Origin: Ornithinibacillus bavariensis
Lineage (GTDB): Bacteria; Bacillota; Bacilli; Bacillales; Amphibacillaceae
Direction: 5' to 3'
Length of the DNA stretch: 64,000 nucleotides
Assembly: GCF_018333235.1 (NCBI RefSeq)
Contig: NZ_BORP01000005.1
Location: forward strand, 62,001-126,000
The notes beneath the pieces are model-generated. The model was not told the DNA's origin and ran no database searches. It worked only from the letters and a program-made list of their open reading frames with translations. The stretch's first letter is position 1. Every line of letters begins with the position of its first letter. The position numbers were made by a program, and so were the translations under genes. Below are positions 1-8,033 of this stretch, one piece after another.

Positions 1-675
<675 letters not shown>

Positions 676-696
676 TCACCATTTCTAAAAACTCTT

Positions 697-1500
697 TCAT
701 TGATTATGTGCTTTTTTAATTTCTATTGATGCAGCTGCTACTAAAATAATAGCAACAACAGCACTAAACATCCAAAATCCTGCAGAATATACGCCGTCAA
801 ATATTGCTTTATAGAAGAACCCTCCATAAATACCACCCAATATTGGGCCAATTACTGGAATCCAAGCATATCCCCAATTCGAGCTTCCCTTTCCAGGGAT
901 AGGAAGTAAAGCGTGTGCAATTCTTGGCCCTAAATCACGAGCTGGATTAATCGCATATCCAGTAGGACCACCTAAGGACATACCAATTGCTACAATTAAT
1001 AGACCTACAATAACAGGGTTTAACCCTTCAGTAAACTCATTGATTCCGATAAATAACAATCCAAAGACTAGGACAAACGTACCAATCATTTCAGTTACAA
1101 GATTTGATAGTGGACTACTTACTGCTGGATCTGTAGAGAACACAGCTAGTTTAAGCCCTGGATCTTTCGTTTCTTTCCAATGTGGTAAAAATGCAAAATA
1201 GACTACTGCGGCTCCAATGAATGCTCCTATCATTTGACCAGAAATAAACATTGGTACTTTAGACCATGGAAAATCTCCAATCGATGCAAAAGCTAATGTT
1301 ACAGCAGGGTTTAGATGAGCACCAGAAATACTACCAGCGGCATATACCCCCATTGTTACAGCTAGACCCCAGCCTAATGTGACTAGTACCCAACCGCCAC
1401 CTTCGCCTTTTGACTTATTTAAAATATTAGTAGCAACCACTCCACCACCGAAAATGATAAGGATCATGGTACCAATAAGTTCTGCTACAAATTCTGACAT
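697..1500 (-). CDS. glpF: Glycerol uptake facilitator (aquaglyceroporin)
   Basis: A 267-residue MIP-family channel for facilitated glycerol diffusion across the cytoplasmic membrane. Two NPA half-helix motifs are visible: LNPAV (about residues 63-67) and INPARD (about 184-189). The Asp after NPAR is characteristic of glycerol facilitators rather than strict water channels. Several hydrophobic segments cover most of the protein. It precedes glpK in a minus-strand operon; GlpK phosphorylates and traps the incoming glycerol. The leader carries an intrinsic terminator and the promoter is overlapped by a cre site, so both glycerol-3-phosphate/GlpP antitermination and CcpA repression are expected. 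Confidence 0.95.
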   Translation of the reverse strand: MSEFVAELIGTMILIIFGGGVVATNILNKSKGEGGGWVLVTLGWGLAVTMGVYAAGSISGAHLNPAVTLAFASIGDFPWSKVPMFISGQMIGAFIGAAVVYFAFLPHWKETKDPGLKLAVFSTDPAVSSPLSNLVTEMIGTFVLVFGLLFIGINEFTEGLNPVIVGLLIVAIGMSLGGPTGYAINPARDLGPRIAHALLPIPGKGSSNWGYAWIPVIGPILGGIYGGFFYKAIFDGVYSAGFWMFSAVVAIILVAAASIEIKKAHNQ

Positions 1501-1561
1501 GTAAAATCCCCCATTCTATAATTGGAAACGTATTCAACAAGTTGTATACATATTGACAATA

Positions 1562-1620
1562 CAAAAAGCCCACACTTAGTTTGTATACTCCATAACAGAA
1601 TATACGAATAAGTGTGGGCT
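1562..1620 (-). terminator. Leader terminator of glpF-glpK (likely GlpP antitermination target)
   Basis: On the minus strand a 12-bp perfect stem (AGCCCACACTTA at 1609-1620 with TAAGTGTGGGCT at 1567-1578) is followed by a U-rich run at 1562-1566. It lies between the glpF promoter and the glpF start codon, so it would stop transcription before the operon unless read through. In B. subtilis, GlpP with glycerol-3-phosphate allows read-through of glp leader terminators, and a glpP gene is present at 48070. GlpP action here is inferred. Confidence 0.85.
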
Positions 1621-1655
1621 CGATGTCTCCGTCACATGAATTAACTTGTACTGTT

Positions 1656-1684
1656 ATTCTACTCCTCCATGAAACCGTTGTCAA
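1656..1684 (-). promoter_or_regulatory. Sigma-A promoter of glpF-glpK
   Basis: On the minus strand, TTGACA (1684-1679) and TAGAAT (1661-1656) are separated by exactly 17 bp. This is a near-consensus housekeeping promoter located about 160 bp upstream of glpF and just upstream of the leader terminator. Confidence 0.85.
1670..1683 (-). promoter_or_regulatory. CcpA cre site overlapping the glpF promoter
   Basis: The minus-strand sequence TGACAACGGTTTCA matches the Bacillus cre consensus TGWNANCGNTNWCA at every position. It overlaps the -35 box and the spacer, so CcpA binding would block RNA polymerase. Glucose repression of glycerol uptake genes through CcpA is known in Bacillus; its operation here is inferred. 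Confidence 0.8.
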
Positions 1685-1843
1685 CGAATTATTTTTTAAT
1701 AATTTTAGTTTCCAACGTTTTAAATTGGAGGTGCTTACTGCTTTAGCTCCGCTTCCTAAGACATATAGAACATTTTGCTCGGACCTATTAAAGCCAGATA
1801 CCCCCGTTTATTCCCAACTTATGGATAATTTTCCATCAAATGA

Positions 1844-1884
1844 TAAAAGAATCCCTTCAAAGTAATCTTTCTCTTTGAAGGGAT
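1844..1884 (-). terminator. Intrinsic terminator of dhaKLM
   Basis: A 12-bp perfect stem (ATCCCTTCAAAG paired with CTTTGAAGGGAT, 1851-1862 and 1873-1884) is followed on the minus strand by a T-rich tract. It begins 26 bp after the dhaM stop codon and separates the dha operon from the glpF promoter region. Confidence 0.85.
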
Positions 1885-1910
1885 TCAAATAAATATGCTA
1901 AATCTAAGTC

Positions 1911-2285
1911 TTATTTAACAGCTTTTTCAGCTGCTTGTTTTACTTCCTCAAGCGTTTTTCCCATCCCTGATTCAACTGATGCAACAAACGCACCCTCTAG
2001 GATAGGAGCATTTGCAATTTCAATGTTTTCGTGCTCTGACAATTCAATAGCTAATTCTGCATTCATCATTGCACTTCCAATATCGTAAAATAAAAGGACA
2101 CCTTTTTCACTATAAGCATTTTCAATTGCTTGCAAGATCTTCTCTACACTGGTACCTATTCCATGATCTTCAGTGCCACCAGCTGGCTCTACTACTACAT
2201 TTGGAACCATTTGATTAATAATATCTTTAATTCCCTCAACCACTTTAGAACTATGTGAAATTAATACAATTCCTACATGTGACAT
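1911..2285 (-). CDS. dhaM: Dihydroxyacetone kinase phosphotransfer subunit DhaM (EIIA-Man-like)
   Basis: A 124-residue single-domain protein of the mannose-type PTS EIIA fold. The phosphate-accepting His is in LISHSS (His11). DhaM takes phosphate from HPr and passes it to ADP bound in DhaL, which DhaK then uses to phosphorylate dihydroxyacetone. Unlike the three-domain E. coli DhaM, this is the short Gram-positive type that relies on general HPr. It is the last gene of dhaK-dhaL-dhaM, starting 2 bp after the end of dhaL, and is followed by a terminator. Confidence 0.92.
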   Translation of the reverse strand: MSHVGIVLISHSSKVVEGIKDIINQMVPNVVVEPAGGTEDHGIGTSVEKILQAIENAYSEKGVLLFYDIGSAMMNAELAIELSEHENIEIANAPILEGAFVASVESGMGKTLEEVKQAAEKAVK

Positions 2286-2287
2286 AG

Positions 2288-2908
2288 TTATACACCTTCC
2301 TTTATTACTTCTGAAAGTGCAGAAAAAATGTAATAGGAAGAAACTGATCCTGGATCTAGATGGCCTACCGAGCGCTCACCTAAATATGCAGCACGTCCTT
2401 TTTTAGCTTCTATTGCTTTCGTGGCTTCCATAGAATTTTTTGCAGTTGTTTCGATAGTGACCGCTTCAAAATCACTATCCTTTTGTAATTGCTCAACAAT
2501 AGGCTCCCAAACATCTACAAGTGTTTTTTCCCCTGTGCTAGCTTTTCCACGCATCTTAATTCCATTTAGCGCTTCGGATACCGCATTAACAAATAGAGAA
2601 TAATCTATCTTCTCTCTACCTTTAAGCGATGTAGACATCTTTAAGAATGCTGTACCATATAATGGTCCAGATGCACCACCAACTTTTGATAATAGGGTCA
2701 TAGACACATCCTTTAAAACGTCAGACACTGTAGAATAATCAGTTTCCTTAATTTTTGTCACTACTTCATTAAACCCACGTGCCATATTGATGCCATGATC
2801 CCCATCCCCAATCGCTCTGTCCAACGCGGATAAAAAATCTTTATTTGTCTGTATTTTTTCGTTGGATTTTTCCATCCAGGTGATAACATGATTGACTTGC
2901 AGTTCCAT
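2288..2908 (-). CDS. dhaL: Dihydroxyacetone kinase ADP-binding subunit DhaL
   Basis: A 206-residue helical-barrel subunit carrying a permanently bound ADP that is rephosphorylated by DhaM. The Mg-nucleotide motif LDRAIGDGDHG is visible with Asp30, Asp35 and Asp37 at the positions used by characterised DhaL proteins, and a later GKAST and GSVSSYYIF segment matches the family. It lies between dhaK (15 bp upstream) and dhaM (2 bp downstream), consistent with one transcript and a DhaK-DhaL-DhaM complex. Confidence 0.93.
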   Translation of the reverse strand: MELQVNHVITWMEKSNEKIQTNKDFLSALDRAIGDGDHGINMARGFNEVVTKIKETDYSTVSDVLKDVSMTLLSKVGGASGPLYGTAFLKMSTSLKGREKIDYSLFVNAVSEALNGIKMRGKASTGEKTLVDVWEPIVEQLQKDSDFEAVTIETTAKNSMEATKAIEAKKGRAAYLGERSVGHLDPGSVSSYYIFSALSEVIKEGV

Positions 2909-2923
2909 TCAAACTACTCCTCT

Positions 2924-3919
2924 CTATCGGCGAAATGCTGGAGCTTTTGATTCAGCATCTAAAAGGGATTTTAACTCTTCGTCTACTTTTAATAACGTTA
3001 CGGAACAACCTGCCATTTCCAGAGATGTCATATACTCTCCGACAAATGTATCATATATCTTAATTCCTTTTTCAGTAAGAATATTATTTACTTCCTTATT
3101 TACAATATAGAGTTCCATTTCGGGAGTAGCACCTAATCCATTGATCATAACAGCAACCTCGTCACCACTTTTTAAATTCATATCATCAAGAACTTTCTCC
3201 ATTAGTTCTGTAGCAATGTCATGTGCTGTTGTAACTTCTGTTCGCTTTATTCCTGGTTCTCCATGAATTCCGATTCCAACTTCCATTTCATTATCTTTTA
3301 GTTCAAAGCTAGGCTTCCCTGCTGCGGGTACTATACATGGAGTTAGTGCCATACCAATGGAACGAACATTGGCGACCACTTTTTCAGCTACCGCTTTTAC
3401 TTCCTCCATTGAGGCACCTTGCGTAGCTTTTGCTCCAACAATTTTATGAACGAATACTGTACCGGCAATTCCTCGGCGTCCTGTTGTAAAGGAGCTATCC
3501 TCAACAGCGACATCATCATTAACAACAACCTGCTGTACATTAATTCCTTCCGCTTCAGCCAATTCAGCAGCCATCTCGAAGTTCATCACGTCACCAGTAT
3601 AGTTTTTAATGATGAGTAACACACCTTCTCCACTATCAACTGCTTTAATAGCCTCTAAAACTTGATCAGGGGTAGGCGAAGTAAATACCTCTCCAGCGAC
3701 AGCTGCATCTAGCATACCTTTGCCGACATAACCAGCATGTGCAGGCTCATGACCACTGCCACCGCCACTAACTAAACCAACCTTATTGGAAACTGGTGCA
3801 TCTTCACGAACAACTACCGTGGTATTAGGCAATAATTTCACATCATTAGGATATGCAGCTACAAATCCTTCCAACATATCCTTTACTACAAAATTAGGGT
3901 CATTAATAATCTTTTTCAT
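2924..3919 (-). CDS. dhaK: Dihydroxyacetone kinase substrate-binding subunit DhaK
   Basis: A 331-residue subunit that binds dihydroxyacetone covalently through a histidine as a hemiaminal. The phosphate-proximal loop GGGSGHEPAHAGYVG (about residues 52-66) and the substrate His in GIGIHGEPG (His219) are both present. It is the first gene of the PTS-dependent dihydroxyacetone kinase operon and has a GAGGAGGA ribosome binding site. Its product supplies dihydroxyacetone phosphate to glycolysis, complementing the glpF-glpK operon directly downstream. No glycerol dehydrogenase lies next to it, so the source of dihydroxyacetone is not visible here. Confidence 0.95.
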   Translation of the reverse strand: MKKIINDPNFVVKDMLEGFVAAYPNDVKLLPNTTVVVREDAPVSNKVGLVSGGGSGHEPAHAGYVGKGMLDAAVAGEVFTSPTPDQVLEAIKAVDSGEGVLLIIKNYTGDVMNFEMAAELAEAEGINVQQVVVNDDVAVEDSSFTTGRRGIAGTVFVHKIVGAKATQGASMEEVKAVAEKVVANVRSIGMALTPCIVPAAGKPSFELKDNEMEVGIGIHGEPGIKRTEVTTAHDIATELMEKVLDDMNLKSGDEVAVMINGLGATPEMELYIVNKEVNNILTEKGIKIYDTFVGEYMTSLEMAGCSVTLLKVDEELKSLLDAESKAPAFRR

Positions 3920-3940
3920 TATTATTCCTCCTCAGGATTA

Positions 3941-3964
3941 TTGAATGTTCACACCAACATTCAA
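3941..3964. promoter_or_regulatory. Palindrome in the dhaK upstream region (candidate operator)
   Basis: A perfect 9-bp inverted repeat TTGAATGTT-N6-AACATTCAA lies 22 bp before the dhaK start codon, just upstream of its ribosome binding site. It is not followed by a U-run, so it does not look like a terminator. It could be a repressor operator or an mRNA hairpin. No dedicated regulator gene adjoins it. Confidence 0.5.
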
Positions 3965-4037
3965 TTGAAAAATAACCCTACCGCTTATCTCTATTTTAGT
4001 GCATCGATTTAATTAATTCTAGAAATTGACACTATCT

Positions 4038-4084
4038 ATCCTAACCAAAACGCATCGTAAAATACGATGCGTTTTGGTTAGGAT
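4038..4084 (-). terminator. Very long perfect hairpin, probable terminator after the DUF3870 gene
   Basis: A 22-bp perfect inverted repeat with a 3-nt loop (arms 4038-4059 and 4063-4084). It lies 17 bp beyond the stop of the DUF3870 gene and before the dhaK upstream region, so it separates the iclR-DUF3870 transcript from dhaKLM. The arm contains AAAACGCATCG, giving four U residues within the descending arm but no U-run after it, so it is an unusual terminator. Confidence 0.55.
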
Positions 4085-4100
4085 TTCGTACAAAATCTAA

Positions 4101-4424
4101 TTAAATCTTATTCATTTTTTCTAAATTGATTATATACTGCTTATGTAAATCCTTTAAAGCAGACACAATCGCGTTCCCAGCTTTTCCCATATAATGTAAC
4201 TTGACTGCATCTACAGGGGAATCAATTCCATCCTGCAAACTATAGCCCCTTAATAATTGCTGAACAAAATCACGTCCATGTTCAGTTGCCAATGTACAGC
4301 TTGCTGCTACAATGACACCGTACTTTCGATCAATTTCTGCTGTAATAGTGAGGGTTTCATACATATTTTGTGCTGCCATACCAGATGGCAATCTCGCATG
4401 GCCTGCAATGAAAACGGTATTCAA
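4101..4424 (-). CDS. DUF3870 domain protein
   Basis: A protein of about 107 residues resembling the DUF3870 family, whose biochemical role is unknown. It begins LNTVFIAGHARLPSGMAAQ and contains the TITAEID and GVIVAASCTLAT stretches. An ATG 39 bp further upstream keeps the frame open but would overlap the iclR gene. I prefer the TTG at 4424-4422 because it follows an AAGGGGTGG ribosome binding site and starts 1 bp after the iclR stop codon. Tight packing behind iclR suggests the two are cotranscribed, and DUF3870 genes are often found with catabolic operons. Function is not assigned. Confidence 0.75.
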   Translation of the reverse strand: MNTVFIAGHARLPSGMAAQNMYETLTITAEIDRKYGVIVAASCTLATEHGRDFVQQLLRGYSLQDGIDSPVDAVKLHYMGKAGNAIVSALKDLHKQYIINLEKMNKI

Positions 4425-4425
4425 A

Positions 4426-5193
4426 TTATTCCACCACCCCTTGCACGAATCCTCGAAATCCAAGCTTTCTAGAGATATTTTCGGCAGTTTCTTTTGTTTT
4501 CATTTTTATGTTGGTTAAATTTTCTCCTTCAAAATATGTCGACAACCCACTAACTGTTAAAGCAGCAATTACATGATTACGGTAGTCAAATATCGGATAA
4601 GAAATACCTGTAGTATTCTCATCCTGTTCTCCAACACTGTAGGAATAACCCTTTTTTTGAATCTCTACTAATTCTTTTTTAAATCTTTCACTGTTAATTT
4701 TCCCTTCTAATTCTGCATCACGTAATATCTCTTCTTGCTTATCCTTAGGTAAATAAGCCAACAGTAATTTCGGACCGGAACCCATATATAATGGTGCATT
4801 CTTACCTATTCTTGTATATAGACGGATTGCTTTATTACTTTCAACCTTCTCAACATATGTTGCTTCATCGTGATTTACTACAACAAGATGAACAGCTTCC
4901 TGTATGGAACTTGCTAATTCTTCCATATAGGAATAGGCAATCCTTCTAACCTCTAGCCGATCAGAAACTAGTTGGCCTAATTCCAATAGCTTTAATCCTA
5001 ACCGATAGCGAGTATCATGCTCACTTTCTTTTTCTTTGTAAACATAGTTCATCGATTCTAATGTGGTTAGTAATCGATAAGCTGTTGGTTTTGGTAGATT
5101 AGCCCTTTCAGAAATTTCCTTTAAGGATAATTCATAATTATTTTCATCAAATAGATTTAATAAATGAAGTGCCTTTTTTACACTCTGATTCAT
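4426..5193 (-). CDS. IclR family transcriptional regulator
   Basis: A 255-residue regulator with an N-terminal winged helix-turn-helix (about residues 5-65, including LKEISERANLPKPTAYRLL) and a C-terminal IclR effector-binding domain (about 80-245, including NENTTGISYPIFDYRNHVIAALTVSG-type sequence). IclR proteins bind short palindromes and respond to catabolic intermediates. It lies downstream of the lysine-degradation genes in the same orientation, beyond a terminator, which makes that operon its most likely target. A palindrome TGAAATG-C-CATTTCA at 10897-10911 is a candidate operator. Confidence 0.88.
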   Translation of the reverse strand: MNQSVKKALHLLNLFDENNYELSLKEISERANLPKPTAYRLLTTLESMNYVYKEKESEHDTRYRLGLKLLELGQLVSDRLEVRRIAYSYMEELASSIQEAVHLVVVNHDEATYVEKVESNKAIRLYTRIGKNAPLYMGSGPKLLLAYLPKDKQEEILRDAELEGKINSERFKKELVEIQKKGYSYSVGEQDENTTGISYPIFDYRNHVIAALTVSGLSTYFEGENLTNIKMKTKETAENISRKLGFRGFVQGVVE

Positions 5194-5219
5194 TTTGATT
5201 CTCCTTGCTGTGCAACTAG

Positions 5220-5248
5220 AAAAAGGGCCCTCTGCCTAGACAGAGGGT
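5220..5248 (-). terminator. Terminator after lysine 6-dehydrogenase gene
   Basis: The stem CCCTCTG/CAGAGGG (5229-5235 and 5242-5248) is followed on the minus strand by CCCTTTTTC. It lies just after the lysine 6-dehydrogenase stop codon and before iclR. Confidence 0.75.
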
Positions 5249-5257
5249 TACACCTTG

Positions 5258-6430
5258 TTAACTTCTTACCTTTGCTTCTTCCTTCATTTCCATTTCCTTG
5301 ATTACGACTCCACGCTTCGCCATTTCCTGGATATAAACATCTCCAGGTACGATTTGTTCAGGAGGATATACACCTTTTTTATCGATTGTTCCATTACCAA
5401 TCATTTGAGCGACAACAGATATGGTATTTGCTGTGGCTCTAGCCATAGCGGTTACCTGATGTTTTCTGTCTTTAAAAGTAGCCATTTCATATTGGTAAGA
5501 TGCTTCACTTCCATCTTTTATACCGGAAACGACAACTCTTAATAGAACCGCATCATCTTTTTCCCCTAACTCGACAATCGGGTCTAAAACCTTTAAGAAT
5601 ACCTCTCGCGGTTTAATCTTTTGTCCATTTAGTTCTATTTCATAATCATTTCGGGTTAAATTTAAATCCACTAATAATTTAAATTTCTCCGCATGACCTG
5701 GGTAACGGATTGTTTTATACTCCAGTGTTTCTAGATGCGGATAAGAATGCGATAGTGTTGATGTACCACCTGAAGTATGGAAAGCTTCTAATGGACCAAA
5801 TTTTTCAAAATGTAGTCGTTCCACTTCAGATAATGATGGAATTTCCTGCTTAATACCATTTCGAATGATTAATGATGGATCTGTATAATGGTCAAATAAT
5901 CCTTCCATTGAAAATACATGATAATATTCTAGTGGTGGCTCAGGCTTAACAGGAATTCCTCCTACATATAGCTTGATAGATTTTACTTCATCTAGTTTAC
6001 TAGCTCCATAGCCTGAAAGAATGTTTATCATACCAGGTGCTACACCCAGATCAGGAATTAGAGTTACCTTTGCAACTTCTGCATCCTCATGCATTTCAAT
6101 AACTTTGTCTGTTATATGACCGATATGGCCACCAAGATCAACTGAGTTTACTCCGACTTGAATTGCTGTTTTCGCTACAATCTCATTAAAGGAGTAAAAT
6201 AACGCATTTATAATGACATCATATTGGCGCATAAATTCAGCTAACTCCTTTTCGTTAGATGCATCTACTTGAAAAGCAGTTAGTTTTGAGGAATCTAATT
6301 GATCAACTACCCTCTGTGCACGCTCCAAATCAATATCAGCTAATCCAATAGAGGTTACCCCTTCACTTGCTGCGAGGTCCCTAGCAGCTTCTTTCCCCAT
6401 TAATCCTGATCCTAGTACTCCTACTTTCAT
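5258..6430 (-). CDS. L-lysine 6-dehydrogenase (saccharopine dehydrogenase-like)
   Basis: A 390-residue enzyme of the saccharopine dehydrogenase fold, expected to oxidise the epsilon-amino group of L-lysine with NAD+ to give allysine/1-piperideine-6-carboxylate. An N-terminal Rossmann motif [13 protein letters not shown] (residues 7-19) is clear. Segments such as [31 protein letters not shown] and [11 protein letters not shown] match my recollection of the characterised Geobacillus lysine 6-dehydrogenase, as does the length. It is the last gene of a four-gene operon whose other members fit conversion of allysine to 2-aminoadipate and beyond. The alternative is a generic saccharopine dehydrogenase; the similarity along the whole protein favours lysine 6-dehydrogenase. 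Confidence 0.85.
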   Translation of the reverse strand: MKVGVLGSGLMGKEAARDLAASEGVTSIGLADIDLERAQRVVDQLDSSKLTAFQVDASNEKELAEFMRQYDVIINALFYSFNEIVAKTAIQVGVNSVDLGGHIGHITDKVIEMHEDAEVAKVTLIPDLGVAPGMINILSGYGASKLDEVKSIKLYVGGIPVKPEPPLEYYHVFSMEGLFDHYTDPSLIIRNGIKQEIPSLSEVERLHFEKFGPLEAFHTSGGTSTLSHSYPHLETLEYKTIRYPGHAEKFKLLVDLNLTRNDYEIELNGQKIKPREVFLKVLDPIVELGEKDDAVLLRVVVSGIKDGSEASYQYEMATFKDRKHQVTAMARATANTISVVAQMIGNGTIDKKGVYPPEQIVPGDVYIQEMAKRGVVIKEMEMKEEAKVRS

Positions 6431-6528
6431 CTAATCACTCCTTATATATATTTCGTATAATTCTCCGTTTTGCAGGCTATACCTTTTTTAGCTCCATGTC
6501 GTGCTGTACCCTATACATAAATCCTGTT

Positions 6529-8019
6529 TTACTCTACATCTATCTGAGCACGCTGTAATTTCCCACTATAATCTACATAAACGGATTTCCATTCTGTGAA
6601 TACGTCTAATGCTTGGACTCCAGAATCACGATGTCCGTTTCCAGTTCCCTTTGTTCCACCAAATGGTAAATGAATCTCTGCACCAGTTGTTCCTGCATTA
6701 ACATAAACTATTCCAGTATCTAAATCACGTTGTGCTTGGAACACTCGATTAACATCTCTTGTAAAGATGGAGCTAGATAATCCAAAGGTGACACTATTAT
6801 TTACCTCAATAGCTTCTTCAAAGCTTTTTACCGGAATTAAAGAAACTACTGGACCGAAAATCTCTTCCTGAGCAATACGCATGGAATCCTTTGCATCTGT
6901 AAATAATGTAGGTGCAAAGAAGTTACCATTTGCATATTCCTCATCAGTCAATTCATATCCGCCAGCTAAAAGCTTAGCTCCTTCATCTTTTCCGATTTCG
7001 ATATATTTCTTAATCTTTTCAATTCCAGCCTTGTTGATAATTGGGCCAACCTTAATGGTAGAATCTAAGCCATTTCCAATCGTCAACTTTTCCATTGCTA
7101 CTAGTAAACGTTCTTCAAGTGCTTCCTTAACTTCCTCATGAACAATAACGCGACTACAAGCTGTACAACGTTGGCCACTTGTTCCAAAAGCACTCCATAA
7201 GATCCCTTCTACAGCTAAGTCGAGATCTGCATCATCCATTACGATTACGGCATTCTTGCCTCCCATTTCTAGGGAGACTTTTTTTAATTGACGACCACAT
7301 TCGGAAGCTATATTACGCCCAGTCTCATTAGATCCGGTGAAGGATATTACCCGTATATCATCATGATGCACCATCGCATCTCCAACCTCTGAGCCACTAC
7401 CGAATACGACGTTAATAACTCCCTTTGGCAGACCCGCATCCTCGAATACCTTCGCAAGCTCATAGGCCATAATTGGGGTTTCTGTTGCTGGCTTCCATAC
7501 AACTGCATTTCCAGCGACAATAGCTGGAAAGGACTTCCAGGTTGCAATAGCTATAGGGAAGTTCCAAGGGGTAATTATTCCCACCACACCTATTGGTGCA
7601 CGTACACTCATCGCAAACTTATCCTTTAGCTCGGAAGGAGTTGTTTGTCCAAAGAGGCGTCTACCCTCTGCTGCCATATAAAATGCCATGTCAATACCTT
7701 CTTGAACCTCCCCACGAGCCTCCTCCAAAACCTTACCATTTTCCATCGTCAGGAGCTGTGCGAGTTCCTCTTTTCTTTCTTTTAAAAGATATCCAACTCG
7801 ATATAATACTTCCGCACGCTGTGGTGCTGGAATAAGTGCCCATTCTTTTTGTGCTTTCTTCGCCGCTTCAACTGCAGCATCTACACTTGATGCATCTGAT
7901 AAAGGAACATCTAAAATCGCTTCACCTGTAGCTGGGTTAATTACTGGAGTCATTCTCTCTACCTCAACCCACTCACCGTTGATATAATTTGCTAGTTTCT
8001 TAGTTTTAACTTCTACCAT
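6529..8019 (-). CDS. Aldehyde dehydrogenase, probably 2-aminoadipate semialdehyde dehydrogenase
   Basis: A 496-residue NAD(P)+-dependent aldehyde dehydrogenase. All catalytic elements are present: PWNFP with Asn153, the general base Glu251 in LEMGGKN, the nucleophile Cys285 in [10 protein letters not shown], and the cofactor loop FTGSNETG. The family is close to alpha-ketoglutaric semialdehyde and allysine dehydrogenases of Bacillus. Its position between the ThDP enzyme (15 bp) and lysine 6-dehydrogenase suggests allysine as substrate, giving 2-aminoadipate. It could also oxidise glutarate semialdehyde if the upstream ThDP enzyme produces it. The substrate is inferred from context. Confidence 0.85.
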   Translation of the reverse strand: MVEVKTKKLANYINGEWVEVERMTPVINPATGEAILDVPLSDASSVDAAVEAAKKAQKEWALIPAPQRAEVLYRVGYLLKERKEELAQLLTMENGKVLEEARGEVQEGIDMAFYMAAEGRRLFGQTTPSELKDKFAMSVRAPIGVVGIITPWNFPIAIATWKSFPAIVAGNAVVWKPATETPIMAYELAKVFEDAGLPKGVINVVFGSGSEVGDAMVHHDDIRVISFTGSNETGRNIASECGRQLKKVSLEMGGKNAVIVMDDADLDLAVEGILWSAFGTSGQRCTACSRVIVHEEVKEALEERLLVAMEKLTIGNGLDSTIKVGPIINKAGIEKIKKYIEIGKDEGAKLLAGGYELTDEEYANGNFFAPTLFTDAKDSMRIAQEEIFGPVVSLIPVKSFEEAIEVNNSVTFGLSSSIFTRDVNRVFQAQRDLDTGIVYVNAGTTGAEIHLPFGGTKGTGNGHRDSGVQALDVFTEWKSVYVDYSGKLQRAQIDVE

Positions 8020-8033
8020 TGTAGTGCCTCCTT

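Noticed and set aside
1614-1865. 83-codon plus-strand frame upstream of glpF
   Set aside because: It runs across the glpF leader terminator, promoter and cre site in antisense and into the dha terminator. It has no ribosome binding site.
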